33,312 bases of DNA from Planctomycetota bacterium (GCA_026991575.1 JALXBF010000188.1:1-33312); one strand, 5' to 3'; shown: positions 14,901 through 22,878, counted from the stretch's first letter. The notes: generated from the letters alone by a model not told the origin. Numbers and translations are program-made.

Positions 14901-17182
14901 CGATCGACGCCCGTGTCGATGTGAGCGCCTTCTTCGATCCAGCGCCGGATGATTTCATAGCCGGGCGAGCCGGGCCGCAGAGCTCGTCCTCCCATGTGCG
15001 GCACCTCGGCCGTGGGCTTCAGCAGCATGAGCGAATCCTCTGGAGCAGCCAGGTTGATGCGCCTTCCGGCCAGATCGTCCGTCAGGGCGCGATAGTCGAA
15101 CACCGGGTCATTGCCCCGCAACGAGAGCTTGAAGCCCCCCTTGCCCTTGGCCGCCCCATGGCACGTGCCCGTGTTGCAGCCCGCTTTGCTCAGCACCGGC
15201 ATCACGTCACGCACGAAATCGACATGGTAATCAGTGGCGAAGGCCGACACGTACACGGTCGCCTGCACCGCGTGCTTACCGTAAGTGAACGTCAGGTTGG
15301 CCCGACCGTTCGCCTTGGGCCGAACCAGCCCGTTGGGCATGATCGCCACGTTGTCGTTGTCGCTAACGATCTTCACCACACGGGTGATGTCATGAGCAGC
15401 GCCGTCGGGAGTGAACGCGGTGACCACGAACTGGACCGTGTCAAACGGGAAAGACACCGTGAACTCGGTGGGAGTGACCGAAATCCGCGCCACCTGCTCC
15501 GGTGCCGGTACAGGCTCCTGGTCCTTGGTGGCCAGTGTCCGCAGATCATGCTCAATCGCCTCTTTGATTGCATCGGCAGCCCGCTGCTGCTGCGCAAGAA
15601 CGCCGCCGTCGACCACCGACTCTGGCGGCACCGGCGAGAATTCCTTGAGCACCTTCGCGCCATTGGCGTCGATGACGCGCACCAGCCCATCAGCACCCGC
15701 GGCTATCACCCACCGACCCGACGGATGGAAGGCGACCGCATACAGAGCCGATGCGTCCAACTGCAACCGTGCGACGACCTTCACGTCCTTGGTACGGTAC
15801 TGTTCCAGCTTCTTCTTCTCCTCCGCCGTCCGGCTCATCACCGTCTTTTCCGAAATCTTCTTGATCTCGGGCGGAATGTCCTTCTCAAAGCGGAACTCGT
15901 AAATGACCAACTCCCCGCGTCCATCCAGACTGCTGACCGCGACCGCACGTTTCCCGTCCGGGCTGACGTCCACCGCAAAGATCCGCCCTTTCAACGGTGG
16001 GAACCGGCGGATCAGGTTCGCATCATCGCCGATAACCCGCTTCGTTTGCCGGAAGACGCGGTACAGCTTTGGTGTGCCGTCGGCGCCGCCCACAAGGACG
16101 AAATCGCCGGCAGGATGGCGCACAACCGCCTGCACGCCCCCTTTCAGTGCCCCCGGCGTGATCGACGTGATGTTGTCGATGAACCGCTGAGTGGCCACCT
16201 CGGTCAATTTCACCGATCGGTCCCGGCTGACGGAAATCAGATGCGAACCGTCCTTGGAGAAGACCGTATCTAGAACCCAGTCTTCATGCGCCCCCTGATA
16301 CAGCACTTCCTTGCCCGTGGCTACCTCGATCGCCCGGACCGTGTTGTCCGCACAGCCGAAGGCAACGAGCTTCCCATCCGGCGACCAACTGACGCCGTAG
16401 ACGGTGTCGTAGGTAATCGGCACGGAGCGTGCCAGTGTCTTGTTGGCCACATCCCAGATCTGAATCTCGCCCAGCCGGCCGGGCTTGCCTGCCGCAACGG
16501 CAAGCAGACGGCCGTCCGGGGAGAAAGCAACCTTCTGAATCCGTGGCGACATGCCTACCAGCCGGGCTACCAGCGTCGTGCCGGGTGCCGCATCCGTGTC
16601 GGCCTTGTCGCCCTGCTTGGCTTCTGTTTCCTCGAAGCGGTACACGAAGACTTCGTGATAGCCGGCAATGGCCAGGAGGGAGCCGTCGGGCGACAGATCC
16701 AGTGACGTGATGATCGGAGGCCGGGTGTAGACCGGCGGGTTCTCGGGCGTGAAGCGCAGCTTTTCGGTGGGCGGGCTGTCGTCGCGAGCTCCCTGTTTGA
16801 TCCACAGCTTGATCAGCTCGATCTGCTCGGGCTTCAGTGGCGGCTTGCCTTTGGGCATCTCCGCTGTGTCGCCCAACGGCGTGATCAGGTCAACCAGCGG
16901 GCTCTCGTCCGGCTTGCCCGGCACGATCGCCGGCTCACCGCTCTCGCCCCCCTTCAACAACGCCTCGAACTCCGTCATCACATACCCGCCCTTGGCCTGA
17001 GCAGGCTGGTGGCATCCCCAGCACTGAGCCTGAAAAATCGGGCGGATCTGCCGGTAGTAGCTGACCGGGCCGCTCTCCGCATCAGCCGCCACGGCGACTG
17101 TTACAGAAAAGCAAAGCGTCATCAGGAGGGAAAGCAGAGAGAACCAGCTCAGGAGGTCGGATACGAAGCGAGGCACTCGCAT
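11993..17182 (-). CDS. Giant PSCyt1-WD40-BIG2-DUF1549-DUF1553 exported protein
   Basis: The 1729-residue protein starts with a signal peptide (residues 1-33). A planctomycete cytochrome domain (PSCyt1) follows, with QCWGCHQ giving CXXCH at 54-58. WD40-type beta-propeller repeats cover about 150-540 (repeated FSPDGRLLAVA-like strands). A BIG2 Ig-like domain is followed by a second cytochrome-like segment with CNTGTCHG (CX4CH). DUF1549 contains FNCNKCHDHPFERW (CXXCH). DUF1553 then follows, ending in WALVNTSEFLFNH. Between the DUF1553 body and that terminal motif lie about 350 extra residues: Lys/Arg/Glu-rich coiled-coil repeats, a beta-rich domain and a second helical repeat. The ATG at 17182 has GGAGGAG upstream and begins the signal peptide; an in-frame start at 17257 adds 25 unlikely residues. 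The protein is probably surface or periplasmic, and possibly haem-binding; function is unestablished. Confidence 0.92.
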   Translation of the reverse strand: MRVPRFVSDLLSWFSLLSLLMTLCFSVTVAVAADAESGPVSYYRQIRPIFQAQCWGCHQPAQAKGGYVMTEFEALLKGGESGEPAIVPGKPDESPLVDLITPLGDTAEMPKGKPPLKPEQIELIKLWIKQGARDDSPPTEKLRFTPENPPVYTRPPIITSLDLSPDGSLLAIAGYHEVFVYRFEETEAKQGDKADTDAAPGTTLVARLVGMSPRIQKVAFSPDGRLLAVAAGKPGRLGEIQIWDVANKTLARSVPITYDTVYGVSWSPDGKLVAFGCADNTVRAIEVATGKEVLYQGAHEDWVLDTVFSKDGSHLISVSRDRSVKLTEVATQRFIDNITSITPGALKGGVQAVVRHPAGDFVLVGGADGTPKLYRVFRQTKRVIGDDANLIRRFPPLKGRIFAVDVSPDGKRAVAVSSLDGRGELVIYEFRFEKDIPPEIKKISEKTVMSRTAEEKKKLEQYRTKDVKVVARLQLDASALYAVAFHPSGRWVIAAGADGLVRVIDANGAKVLKEFSPVPPESVVDGGVLAQQQRAADAIKEAIEHDLRTLATKDQEPVPAPEQVARISVTPTEFTVSFPFDTVQFVVTAFTPDGAAHDITRVVKIVSDNDNVAIMPNGLVRPKANGRANLTFTYGKHAVQATVYVSAFATDYHVDFVRDVMPVLSKAGCNTGTCHGAAKGKGGFKLSLRGNDPVFDYRALTDDLAGRRINLAAPEDSLMLLKPTAEVPHMGGRALRPGSPGYEIIRRWIEEGAHIDTGVDRVARLEIEPRDPIVWRVGGKQQFRVVAIYPDGTRRDVTDQAFVTSGDTEVAVEAGQALLVAVRRGEAPVLARYEGQYASTTLFVMGDRSGFVWNDPPAYNFIDELVYKKLRKIKTLPSDICDDAEFIRRVYLDLTGVPPTLEEVEKFLADKRPSRQKRDELIDRLVGSDAFVEYWTNKWADLLQVNRKYLGVEGARKFRDWIREQVKNNRPYNEFVYELITARGSNKDNPPAAYFKIHRTPDQLVETTTHLFLAIRFNCNKCHDHPFERWNQRQYYELAAFFGGVRLKKDPASGNKKIGGTAVEGAKPLFEIVEDVPDGKVYYGETQEVAPPKFPFECRYEVSETATLREKLAAWLTSPDNPYFARSYVNRVWAYLMGRGFIEPIDDIRAGNPPTNPELLDRLTEEFINSGWDVQHLIKLICKSRTYQLACTTNRWNEDDKLNYSHYMPKRLPAEALLDAIYTVTGAKPKLPRGRAAALLDPAEKDPAGFLEKFGRPPRESPCECERSTGIDLGAVLSMVSSEVVEEAIVDPNNAIARLVAETKDDRELVRKLFLRVLNRPPTEQEVERCVDYIRRTPEMHKRLVAELAAYEQKLRPTMERLEKQRQERIARAQAELEAYRKKIAPQRAKLEKQRQARIAAAEKRVAAYQQELRARIKGWLAAGSPGTAWTVLEPAKLAADGPFKLKHVGNGVILSEGGNGAGVYRVTAEVPLPRVTAIRLEALADKRFSRKGPGRAPDGNFVLTEFIVYAYPKGKPDQRRRLQLMHARADFSQKDYSVETAIDGKLDRQKNGWAIAPQQGKDHVAVFELAEPVSFDEGVVLVIELNQNFTSGQHSLGKFRLSVTGQTAPVVLTELPEEVRKLTASAPEKLTEEQWQKLADFYKEADLEYRRLQKQLAEAKKPLPADPKLVELERKLAEAKKPIPIDPKLRDLRRAVELSKKDVQRYRLTAAQDIVWALVNTSEFLFNH
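12115..12214 (-). repeat. 60-base tandem repeat within the giant gene
   Basis: Two units with a 60-base period (20 residues) encode LAEAKKPLPADPKLVELERK and LAEAKKPIPIDPKLRDLRRA. The DNA copies match most closely around the GATCG(A/G)(T/C)CGG and CGG(C/T)TTCTT blocks at 12121 and 12181. This is an in-frame duplication that extends a charged helical segment just before the C-terminal DUF1553 motif. Confidence 0.7.
12940..13110 (-). repeat. 87-base coiled-coil repeat within the giant gene
   Basis: Two copies, 87 bases apart (29 residues), each contain LEKQRQ-x-RIA followed by a heptad-like helix ending in AYRKKI or AYQQEL. A third, degenerate AYEQKL copy precedes them in the protein. The pattern indicates a long charged coiled coil built by internal duplication. 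Confidence 0.6.
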
Positions 17183-17266
17183 GCAGATCTCCTCCCGGCA
17201 CAATGCGGGAAGCAAGGCGGTGGGTTCGGATGGCGTCCAGTCGTCTGGGTGGATCAACGCATGTTT

Positions 17267-17297
17267 ATTCTAGCAAGCCCCGCCCCTGCGGGTGCAA
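17267..17297 (-). promoter_or_regulatory. Candidate promoter of the giant gene
   Basis: On the minus strand an extended -10 (TGCTAGAAT; hexamer at 17267-17272) lies 19 bases after TTGCAC (17292-17297). The site is an AT-rich pocket about 85 bases upstream of the ATG. The -10 is good; the -35 is moderate and its spacing somewhat long. Confidence 0.45.
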
Positions 17298-17449
17298 GCC
17301 CAACCGGCCGCAAACGGCGCCTATGGAGACGCCCGATCGGCCCGATGTCGCACCGCGCCCAGGGAGGGACCGCGATGACGGTACGCCCCGACTTCCCCCC
17401 GAGGGTCTTCCTGTGCGGCCCGCATTGGCTCCGCGGCGCACAAAAAAAG

Positions 17450-17538
17450 CGGAGAGGGTGGGATTCGAACCCACGGGCCCCGAAAGTGGGGCCACCGGTT
17501 TTCGAAACCGGCCCAATCGGCCGCTCTGGCACCTCTCC
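17450..17538 (-). tRNA. tRNA-Ser (anticodon CGA)
   Basis: The reverse strand folds as a serine tRNA. A perfect 7-pair acceptor stem (GGAGAGG with CCTCTCC) is followed by a D arm and an anticodon stem CCGGT/ACCGG with loop TTCGAAA, giving anticodon CGA, which reads UCG. A long GC-rich variable arm (GGCCCC...GGGGCC) and the T arm GTGGGTTCGAATCCCAC complete it. The discriminator base is G and CCA is not encoded. A run of seven T residues follows within two bases of the 3' end and may act in termination or 3' trimming. The gene stands alone, 104 bases after the DksA-like gene. Confidence 0.96.
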
Positions 17539-17642
17539 GTTGCGCTGAATTCTCCGGTGGAAACCGGTCCAGGTGAAGCCCTGGCGTAACCAGGATGCCA
17601 TCTGGTCGGCTCACACGCCAAGCGCCGCCCGACAGGCGACCG

Positions 17643-18311
17643 TTACTCTTCCTCCACCTCCTCGTCTGTCGGTTCCTCGAGCACCTGTTCCTCTTCTTCC
17701 TCAAGTTCTTCCTCAAGCTCTCCGCCAATGCCGCTCTCGGCGGTTGCTTCGGGCTCTTCTTCTTCAGCCAGTGCCTCCATCTCGACGGCGCGGCTCCAGG
17801 CGCTCGGGCCGGTGTATACCGAGCCTTCGCCGTACTCTTCCTCGTACTCAGCCTGGCATTTGACGCACAGCGTCGTGTACGGCAGGGCCTTCAGCCGCGC
17901 GGCCGGGATAGGCTGGCCACACTCTTCGCAGATGCCGTAGGTCCCTTCGCGAATCCGCTGCAGTGCGTGCTCAATTCTCCTCAGCTCCTGACTCTCCAAC
18001 TCCGCCAGCTGTGAATAAAGATCCTCCTGCATGATGTCCATTGCGACATCGGCGGAATCGCCCGTGGGGCTGGCGGCGTCCTTGCGTAGCGAGCCGATGC
18101 CGCCCTGCAGTTCGCGCAGCAGCTCTTCGCGCCGCTGCAGCAGCTGTTCTTCGAGCTTTTTCAGCTCGTCCTTACGGCGCTTGGCGGTCTTGCCCGCAGT
18201 CTTGTTACGAGCCGCCGGCGTCTTCTTCGCGCTGCGCGAGGCGCTGCTCTTGGCCGCTTTCTTCGCCCGGGTCGTCCCCTGCTTCTTCGTTGTCCGCTTC
18301 TTGGCGCTCAT
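17643..18311 (-). CDS. DksA/TraR-family zinc-finger protein with charged tails
   Basis: The 222-residue protein has three parts. Residues 1-48 are Lys/Arg/Ala/Thr-rich (TTKKQGTTRAKKAAKSS), like bacterial histone H1-type tails. Residues 48-160 are a DksA/TraR-like core: a coiled-coil hairpin (KKLEEQLLQRREELLRELQ), an acidic DIMQEDLYSQLAELESQEL segment, and a four-cysteine zinc finger (C128-x2-C131 and C149-x2-C152, with YGICEECGQPIP). Residues 176-222 are almost entirely Glu with hydrophobics. DksA-type proteins bind the RNA polymerase secondary channel and alter initiation. The basic tail suggests additional nucleic-acid contact, which is an inference. The ATG at 18311 has GAGGAG upstream; the frame is open further upstream but without family sequence. 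The tails are much longer than in typical DksA. Confidence 0.85.
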   Translation of the reverse strand: MSAKKRTTKKQGTTRAKKAAKSSASRSAKKTPAARNKTAGKTAKRRKDELKKLEEQLLQRREELLRELQGGIGSLRKDAASPTGDSADVAMDIMQEDLYSQLAELESQELRRIEHALQRIREGTYGICEECGQPIPAARLKALPYTTLCVKCQAEYEEEYGEGSVYTGPSAWSRAVEMEALAEEEEPEATAESGIGGELEEELEEEEEQVLEEPTDEEVEEE

Positions 18312-18432
18312 GGTGCCGCTCCTCGCGTTTGCGTTCCCGCCCTCTCCCTTCCGACTCCTCAGAAGGTGTTCTCGGTGACCAAGCCAAGTTCTGCAACTTC
18401 GACCACCAGCCTGCCGGATCGTTCCCTGCAGG

Positions 18433-19359
18433 CTAGCCGTCGGCCAGGCGGGCCAACTCGGCTGCCAATCGATTCGCAGAACTATACCTTTCTTCCGGTT
18501 GCTTTGCCAGTAGCCGGCGCACCAGTTCACGCACCTGCTGCCCCACGGCGGAGTCTCGGACAGCCGGGTCTGGTACAGGCCCGCGGGCGTGCAGGTAGAG
18601 CATCTCCATTTCGCTGCCGGCCTCGTACGGCAGCCGGCCTGTCAACAGCTGGAACAGCACGCAGCCCAGCGCGTAGAGGTCCGACTTCGGCGACCACTCT
18701 CCCGAGCCGTCGGCCAACTCCGGCGCCAAGAACGCCGCCGTGCCCGTCAGACGCTCAGGGGCTGGTCGAAGCGGCTCATCGCTTGGTATCGCCAGCCCGA
18801 AGTCGGCCACTTTAAGCCGCTCTGGGCCCGCTGCCATCAAGAGGTTCTCCGGCTTGATGTCCCGATGAATGACTCCCGCGGCATGAACGGCTGCAAGCCC
18901 TGCCGCGGCGGCCGCTGCCAGGCGCAGCGCCTCGCGGAGCGATGGTCGCCAACCCTCAGCCAGGACGTTCTCCAAGGTCTTCTGGGTCGACACCCACTCC
19001 ATGGCCACCAGGGCGCGGCCCGCATCGATCGGCGCCACCGCATAATGCCGTACGACGTTCGGGTGCTGGATAGCTAGCACGCGGTTCAGCGCGCGCAGGA
19101 GCCGCTGGCGGGCCTGGTCATCGGAGGGTAGATCGAGCAGCTTCAGCGCAACCGGCGTGCCGCTGGCTCGGTCCCGTGCTCGATAAACCTGTCCGCGGGC
19201 TCCTAACCCGATGAGCTCTTCGATTTCGTATCGCTCGAATTCGGGCCGATCAACGTCGTGTACCACCGAATCTCTACGGTTCCCAGTACAGTGCCTTTCC
19301 GGCGCGGCGCCTGCGGATGCAGCACGTTGGCCCAGCCGCTTGCCGCCGCGACCGGCCAT
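18433..19359 (-). CDS. Soluble Ser/Thr protein kinase (Hanks type)
   Basis: The 308-residue protein is one complete eukaryote-like kinase domain with no transmembrane or sensor domain. Visible motifs are the glycine loop GLGARGQVY (51-59), the ATP-binding Lys in VALKLLD (about 73), the catalytic loop HRDIKPEN (166-172, Asp167), the metal-binding DFG (186-188), the activation segment LTGTAAFLAPEL and the later DLYALGCVLFQLLTGRLPY helix. It should phosphorylate Ser or Thr on cytoplasmic proteins. The first 35 residues are basic and low in structure; a GTG at 19266 could be the true start, since neither has a clear ribosome binding site. It lies 36 bases after the MFS gene and 121 bases before the DksA-like gene. 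Targets cannot be told from sequence. Confidence 0.92.
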   Translation of the reverse strand: MAGRGGKRLGQRAASAGAAPERHCTGNRRDSVVHDVDRPEFERYEIEELIGLGARGQVYRARDRASGTPVALKLLDLPSDDQARQRLLRALNRVLAIQHPNVVRHYAVAPIDAGRALVAMEWVSTQKTLENVLAEGWRPSLREALRLAAAAAAGLAAVHAAGVIHRDIKPENLLMAAGPERLKVADFGLAIPSDEPLRPAPERLTGTAAFLAPELADGSGEWSPKSDLYALGCVLFQLLTGRLPYEAGSEMEMLYLHARGPVPDPAVRDSAVGQQVRELVRRLLAKQPEERYSSANRLAAELARLADG

Positions 19360-19395
19360 GCCATCTGGAAGGCGCGGCTCGGTTCGGCAACGGCG

Positions 19396-20661
19396 CTAGC
19401 CGGCTGCCGGGGCACGGCCGACGGTGGTGCTGCGTCGCCGGCCGGTCAGCCGTGCGAAGATGACCGCGGCTGCCAGCATTGCCAGGGCAAAGCCGGCGAT
19501 CACCAGGAAGACGGGGGCCAGCGATCCGGTCCGCTGCCAAACTTCCCCCGCGACTGATGATCCGAGCGCACCGACGCCAAAGCCGAGCACGAACTTCAGC
19601 GAGTAGTAGGTGCTCCGATGCCTGGCTGGTGTGACATGGGCGATAATCGCGTTTTCCACGGGCTGCTCGGCGAACTGAACCAGCGCCAGCAGCGACGCCG
19701 CCGCCACCGCAAGTGCCGTGGTGGGGGCCAGGGCTACGCCGATGGCTGCTGGGATCGACAGCGCGATGAGCAGGACGTAGAGCCGTTCGGGCCGCACCCG
19801 GTCCGCCCATCGCCCCCCAAAAAACTGCCCTACACTGCCCAGCGCAAGCGGCACCATGGTCAGCACAATCGCCGCCCACGCTCCGAGTGCCGAGGTGGCC
19901 AAGCTCTGCTTCAGCAGCGTCGGCAGCGCGGTCGTGAATGACCGGTAGCATAGTCCCCCCAGGAGCACGGCTGCGTATAGCGGCAGCAGGTAGCCGAGCA
20001 GTGAGCGGGTGGAGTCGGCCGGCTGCTCGCCGGGCTGCCGGGTACGGTCACTGCCTGGCCGGCGGCCACCGATGCCCCGTCCGGCACCGGAGCAGCTCAG
20101 CAGCAAGGCGGCAGCGCCGGCTACGGCCGCCACGGTCAGGTAGGCCCACCGCCAGTGCCCGAGCTGGGCCATCCACAGTCCGAACGCCGGGCCCACGGTG
20201 ATGCCTACGCTGCCGGCAACGCCGTGGATTCCCATGGCACGCCCCTTGCGTCGGCAGCCAAGCGACAGCAGGGCGAGCCCGGCCGGATGGTATAGACTCA
20301 CTGCTGCCCCCATGACGGTCAGTCCGGCAACCAGTCCCCAGACGCTACCGCTTGCCGCGCACCAGAGCCCTGCGCCGGCGACGGCCGCGAAGTACGCGAT
20401 CAGGATCGCACGGGGGGAGTAGCGGTCGGTTAGCAGGCCGGCCGGGATGGCACCCACGCCCATGAGGATCCAGCCCACGACGGGGATCGCGGTGGCCAGC
20501 CGTTTCGACAGCGCGAACTCCTGTTGCACCGCCACCAGCACCCCAGTGAACAGCAACTCCGCTATATGGCACAGCGCGTGACCGGTGCTGGCCAACACAA
20601 TCAGCGGCCATTCTGCGGACCGAGTCGGTGTTCCGGTCGCAGGTTCCTGGACCAACGTCAT
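19396..20661 (-). CDS. MFS transporter, Fsr (fosmidomycin resistance)-like
   Basis: The 421-residue protein shows about twelve hydrophobic helices and a hydrophilic loop near the middle (GRGIGGRRPGSDRTRQPGEQ), the standard MFS 6+6 plan. The first cytoplasmic loop has GLLTDRYSPRAIL, matching the MFS G-x3-D-R motif. Helix 4 has SLYHPAGLALLSL and helix 5 HGVAGSVGITVGPAFG, which resemble the Fsr subgroup of drug-exporting MFS proteins. It probably exports small molecules from the inner membrane, but the substrate cannot be assigned. The gene starts 17 bases after the tadA stop, so it is probably co-transcribed with the translation genes upstream. GGAGAA precedes the ATG. Confidence 0.87.
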   Translation of the reverse strand: MTLVQEPATGTPTRSAEWPLIVLASTGHALCHIAELLFTGVLVAVQQEFALSKRLATAIPVVGWILMGVGAIPAGLLTDRYSPRAILIAYFAAVAGAGLWCAASGSVWGLVAGLTVMGAAVSLYHPAGLALLSLGCRRKGRAMGIHGVAGSVGITVGPAFGLWMAQLGHWRWAYLTVAAVAGAAALLLSCSGAGRGIGGRRPGSDRTRQPGEQPADSTRSLLGYLLPLYAAVLLGGLCYRSFTTALPTLLKQSLATSALGAWAAIVLTMVPLALGSVGQFFGGRWADRVRPERLYVLLIALSIPAAIGVALAPTTALAVAAASLLALVQFAEQPVENAIIAHVTPARHRSTYYSLKFVLGFGVGALGSSVAGEVWQRTGSLAPVFLVIAGFALAMLAAAVIFARLTGRRRSTTVGRAPAAG

Positions 20662-20678
20662 GATGGCATGTTCTCCGT

Positions 20679-21173
20679 TCAGCGGCGCTCGCGGAAGAAG
20701 CGGCGCAGCAACTCAGCCGCCTCCTCAGCAAGCACACCGCCTCGAAGCTCAGCTCTGTGGTTCAGCCGGGGGTCGTTCACCAGACGGTACAGCGACTCGC
20801 ACGCGCCTGCTTTCGGATCGCGTGCTCCGTAGACGACCCGAGCGATGCGCGCCTGGACGATCGCCCCGGCGCACATCGGACAAGGCTCCAGGGTGACGTA
20901 CAACGTACAGCCTTCCAGGCGCCAGTCGTTGCGGGCGGCGGCCGCCTGAGTGATCGCGATCATTTCCGCGTGAGCGGTCGGATCACGTAACTGCTCGCGC
21001 TGGTTGTGCGCTGCCGCAAGGAGGCGGTCTCCCTGAACGATGACGGCCCCGACCGGCACCTCTCCCTCAGCCATGGCCGCTTCCGCCTCGCGTAGCGCCA
21101 GCCGCATGTAGTACTCGTCACGCTCGTGCCGCTGCTTGTCCCGCTCCGCGCCGTTGCGGCCGTTCTCCCTCAT
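20679..21173 (-). CDS. tadA: tRNA-specific adenosine deaminase
   Basis: The 164-residue cytidine-deaminase-fold enzyme converts A34 to inosine in tRNA-Arg(ACG) so that one tRNA reads several Arg codons. The zinc site is visible: H68-A-E70 in TAHAEM, and C98 and C101 in [17 protein letters not shown] near the N-terminus, [16 protein letters not shown] and NHRAEL further on are TadA-specific. Length is close to that of the E. coli enzyme. The first 18 residues are charged and variable; the ATG at 21173 lacks a strong ribosome binding site. The gene lies 12 bases after rsmA and 17 bases before the MFS gene, consistent with one operon. Confidence 0.93.
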   Translation of the reverse strand: MRENGRNGAERDKQRHERDEYYMRLALREAEAAMAEGEVPVGAVIVQGDRLLAAAHNQREQLRDPTAHAEMIAITQAAAARNDWRLEGCTLYVTLEPCPMCAGAIVQARIARVVYGARDPKAGACESLYRLVNDPRLNHRAELRGGVLAEEAAELLRRFFRERR

Positions 21174-21185
21174 CGGGCACTAACC

Positions 21186-22112
21186 CTACTCGTTTCCGAT
21201 GCCCCGAAGAAACAGCTCCACGAACTGCACCACCGCCAGCCGTTCCACTCGCTGCTGCGGATCAAATCCGATCGCTTTCAGCCGTTCGGCAGCGTCGTGG
21301 ATGCCAAGCAGCTCACGGCACGCGGTTGCCAGTTGTTTGCGGCGTCCGGCCCAGAGCCGATGCACGAACCTGCGAAACGCCTCCCGATCAGCGATCCTGC
21401 CGTAGCGTTCCTGAGCCGGTTCGATCAACAGCATGGCCGACTGAACATCGGGCTTGGGCCAGAAGACCGACCGGCTCAGCCGCCGCAGGATCCGGACCTG
21501 CGCAACGGCTTGCACCAGCACCGAGACGGCGCCGTAGTCCGGATCGCTCGGCCCAGCCGCCATCTTCTCAGCCAGCTCCCGCTGGACCGTTACCACGAAT
21601 CGCTGCCACCGCTCGGCCTCGGCATACAGCAGGTTGAGGATGAAAGGCGTGGCGATGCTGTACGGCAGGTTCGCCACCAACTTCCGTGTGCTGCAATCAT
21701 AGCGCCGGTAGCAAACGTCCACTGCCGCGGTCAGCAACGGGTGGATCCGGTGCTTGCCCTGCAAGGCGTCGGTGCAGAGGACCAGGACGTTCGCTCGCGT
21801 AGCGAGTACGTCGCGGCGAGCCAGGTCGTACAGTCGCGGGTCGATCTCGACGGTTACCAGCACGCGGGCCCCGTCGGCCAGAAGCTCGCTCAGCGAGCCG
21901 GTCCCCGTGCCCACTTCCAGCACCAGCTCCGTGCCGTCCAGTTCCGCATGCTGGACAAGCAAGCCAAGCAGGTTCAGGTCGATCAGGAAGCACTGCCCCA
22001 GCGACTTGCTCGGGCGGATCCCGCGCGCAGCAAGCAACTCCTGGACGCGCCGCCGTGTCTGGCCTCTTGTCGATCCTGTCTCCTGTGACACGTTACCTCG
22101 CCGTCTGCTCAC
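21186..22112 (-). CDS. rsmA: 16S rRNA dimethyladenosine transferase
   Basis: The 308-residue SAM-dependent enzyme dimethylates two adjacent adenosines in helix 45 of 16S rRNA (A1518/A1519 in E. coli numbering), a late step in 30S assembly. Motifs present are SKSLGQCFLID (about 36-45), the SAM loop EVGTGTGSLSELL (about 66-78), EIDPRL, a CTDAL acidic motif, the catalytic NLPYSIATPF (148-157) and, later, VFWPKPDVQSAMLLI. The usual N of LGQNFL is C here. The GTG at 22112 is used; another GTG at 22091 follows a GAGG and would remove seven residues. The gene lies 163 bases downstream of ribE and 12 bases upstream of tadA. Confidence 0.93.
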   Translation of the reverse strand: MSRRRGNVSQETGSTRGQTRRRVQELLAARGIRPSKSLGQCFLIDLNLLGLLVQHAELDGTELVLEVGTGTGSLSELLADGARVLVTVEIDPRLYDLARRDVLATRANVLVLCTDALQGKHRIHPLLTAAVDVCYRRYDCSTRKLVANLPYSIATPFILNLLYAEAERWQRFVVTVQRELAEKMAAGPSDPDYGAVSVLVQAVAQVRILRRLSRSVFWPKPDVQSAMLLIEPAQERYGRIADREAFRRFVHRLWAGRRKQLATACRELLGIHDAAERLKAIGFDPQQRVERLAVVQFVELFLRGIGNE

Positions 22113-22275
22113 CCACTCAGGACTGGCAAGCGCTCATCGACTGGGCGCCACCGGCAGCCTAGCACGGGGGGACCGTGAGGATCGAGGGCTCTCGTTGGCT
22201 GATGGCCACGACCGGGATGCGAACGGCTCGGCCGCGGCGGCAGCCGCGGAAGCTGGAGCCAGAACCACGCTGTGG

Positions 22276-22878
22276 TCAGCGTCCCAGGTCCAGCTCACGC
22301 ACGAGCCGCAGGACGTACTTGCCCAGTACGTCGGTTTCGATGTTGACCCGGGCCCCCTCCGGCTTGCTGCCCAGCGTCGTAACCGCAAGCGTATGCGGAA
22401 TCAACGCTACCGAGAAGCGATCCTGTTCCAGATCGACGATCGTCAGGCTGACACCGTCCACGGCGACAGAGCCTTTGCGCACCATTTCCAACGCAAGCTC
22501 CGGTGGCACGCGGAACCAGACCCGTTCGTATTCCCCTTCTTGGTGTCGCCGCTCGAGCACGCCCACGCCATCGACGTGACCCAGCACGAAGTGTCCGCCA
22601 AGCGGGTCCCCCACACGGAGAGCCTGTTCCAGGTTGACCACATCGCCGGGTTGCAGTTCTCCCAGCGTGGTACGCTGAAGCGTTTCAGGGCTGAGGTCGA
22701 AAGTGAGCTTATCGCCGTGACGTTCGACCACTGTCAGGCACACGCCACTGACTGCAACCGAGTCGCCAATGCGTTGACGTTCGCCCAGCGGTCCGGCGGC
22801 CACGACCAGCCGGCTGCCGTGCCCGGCAGGCTCGTGCGCAACAACCGTGCCCATCCGCTCCACAATACCCGTGAACAT
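22276..22878 (-). CDS. ribE: Riboflavin synthase, alpha subunit
   Basis: The 200-residue enzyme dismutates two 6,7-dimethyl-8-ribityllumazine molecules into riboflavin and a pyrimidinedione. The N-terminus MFTGIVE is diagnostic. Two homologous lumazine-binding halves are clear: GDSVAVSGVCLTVV with GGHFVLGHVDGVG around the junction, and GSVAVDGVSLTIV with IPHTLAVTTLG in the second half. Length is typical. No other riboflavin genes are adjacent, so the pathway is dispersed. It is the first gene of the minus-strand cluster and is divergent from the glycosyltransferase gene. I saw no FMN riboswitch in the 157-base upstream gap. Confidence 0.95.
   Translation of the reverse strand: MFTGIVERMGTVVAHEPAGHGSRLVVAAGPLGERQRIGDSVAVSGVCLTVVERHGDKLTFDLSPETLQRTTLGELQPGDVVNLEQALRVGDPLGGHFVLGHVDGVGVLERRHQEGEYERVWFRVPPELALEMVRKGSVAVDGVSLTIVDLEQDRFSVALIPHTLAVTTLGSKPEGARVNIETDVLGKYVLRLVRELDLGR

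Noticed and set aside
14921-16273. 450-codon plus-strand frame opposite the giant DUF1553 gene
   Set aside because: It is a shadow of the strongly supported minus-strand gene; its His/Arg-rich sequence lacks any family motif.
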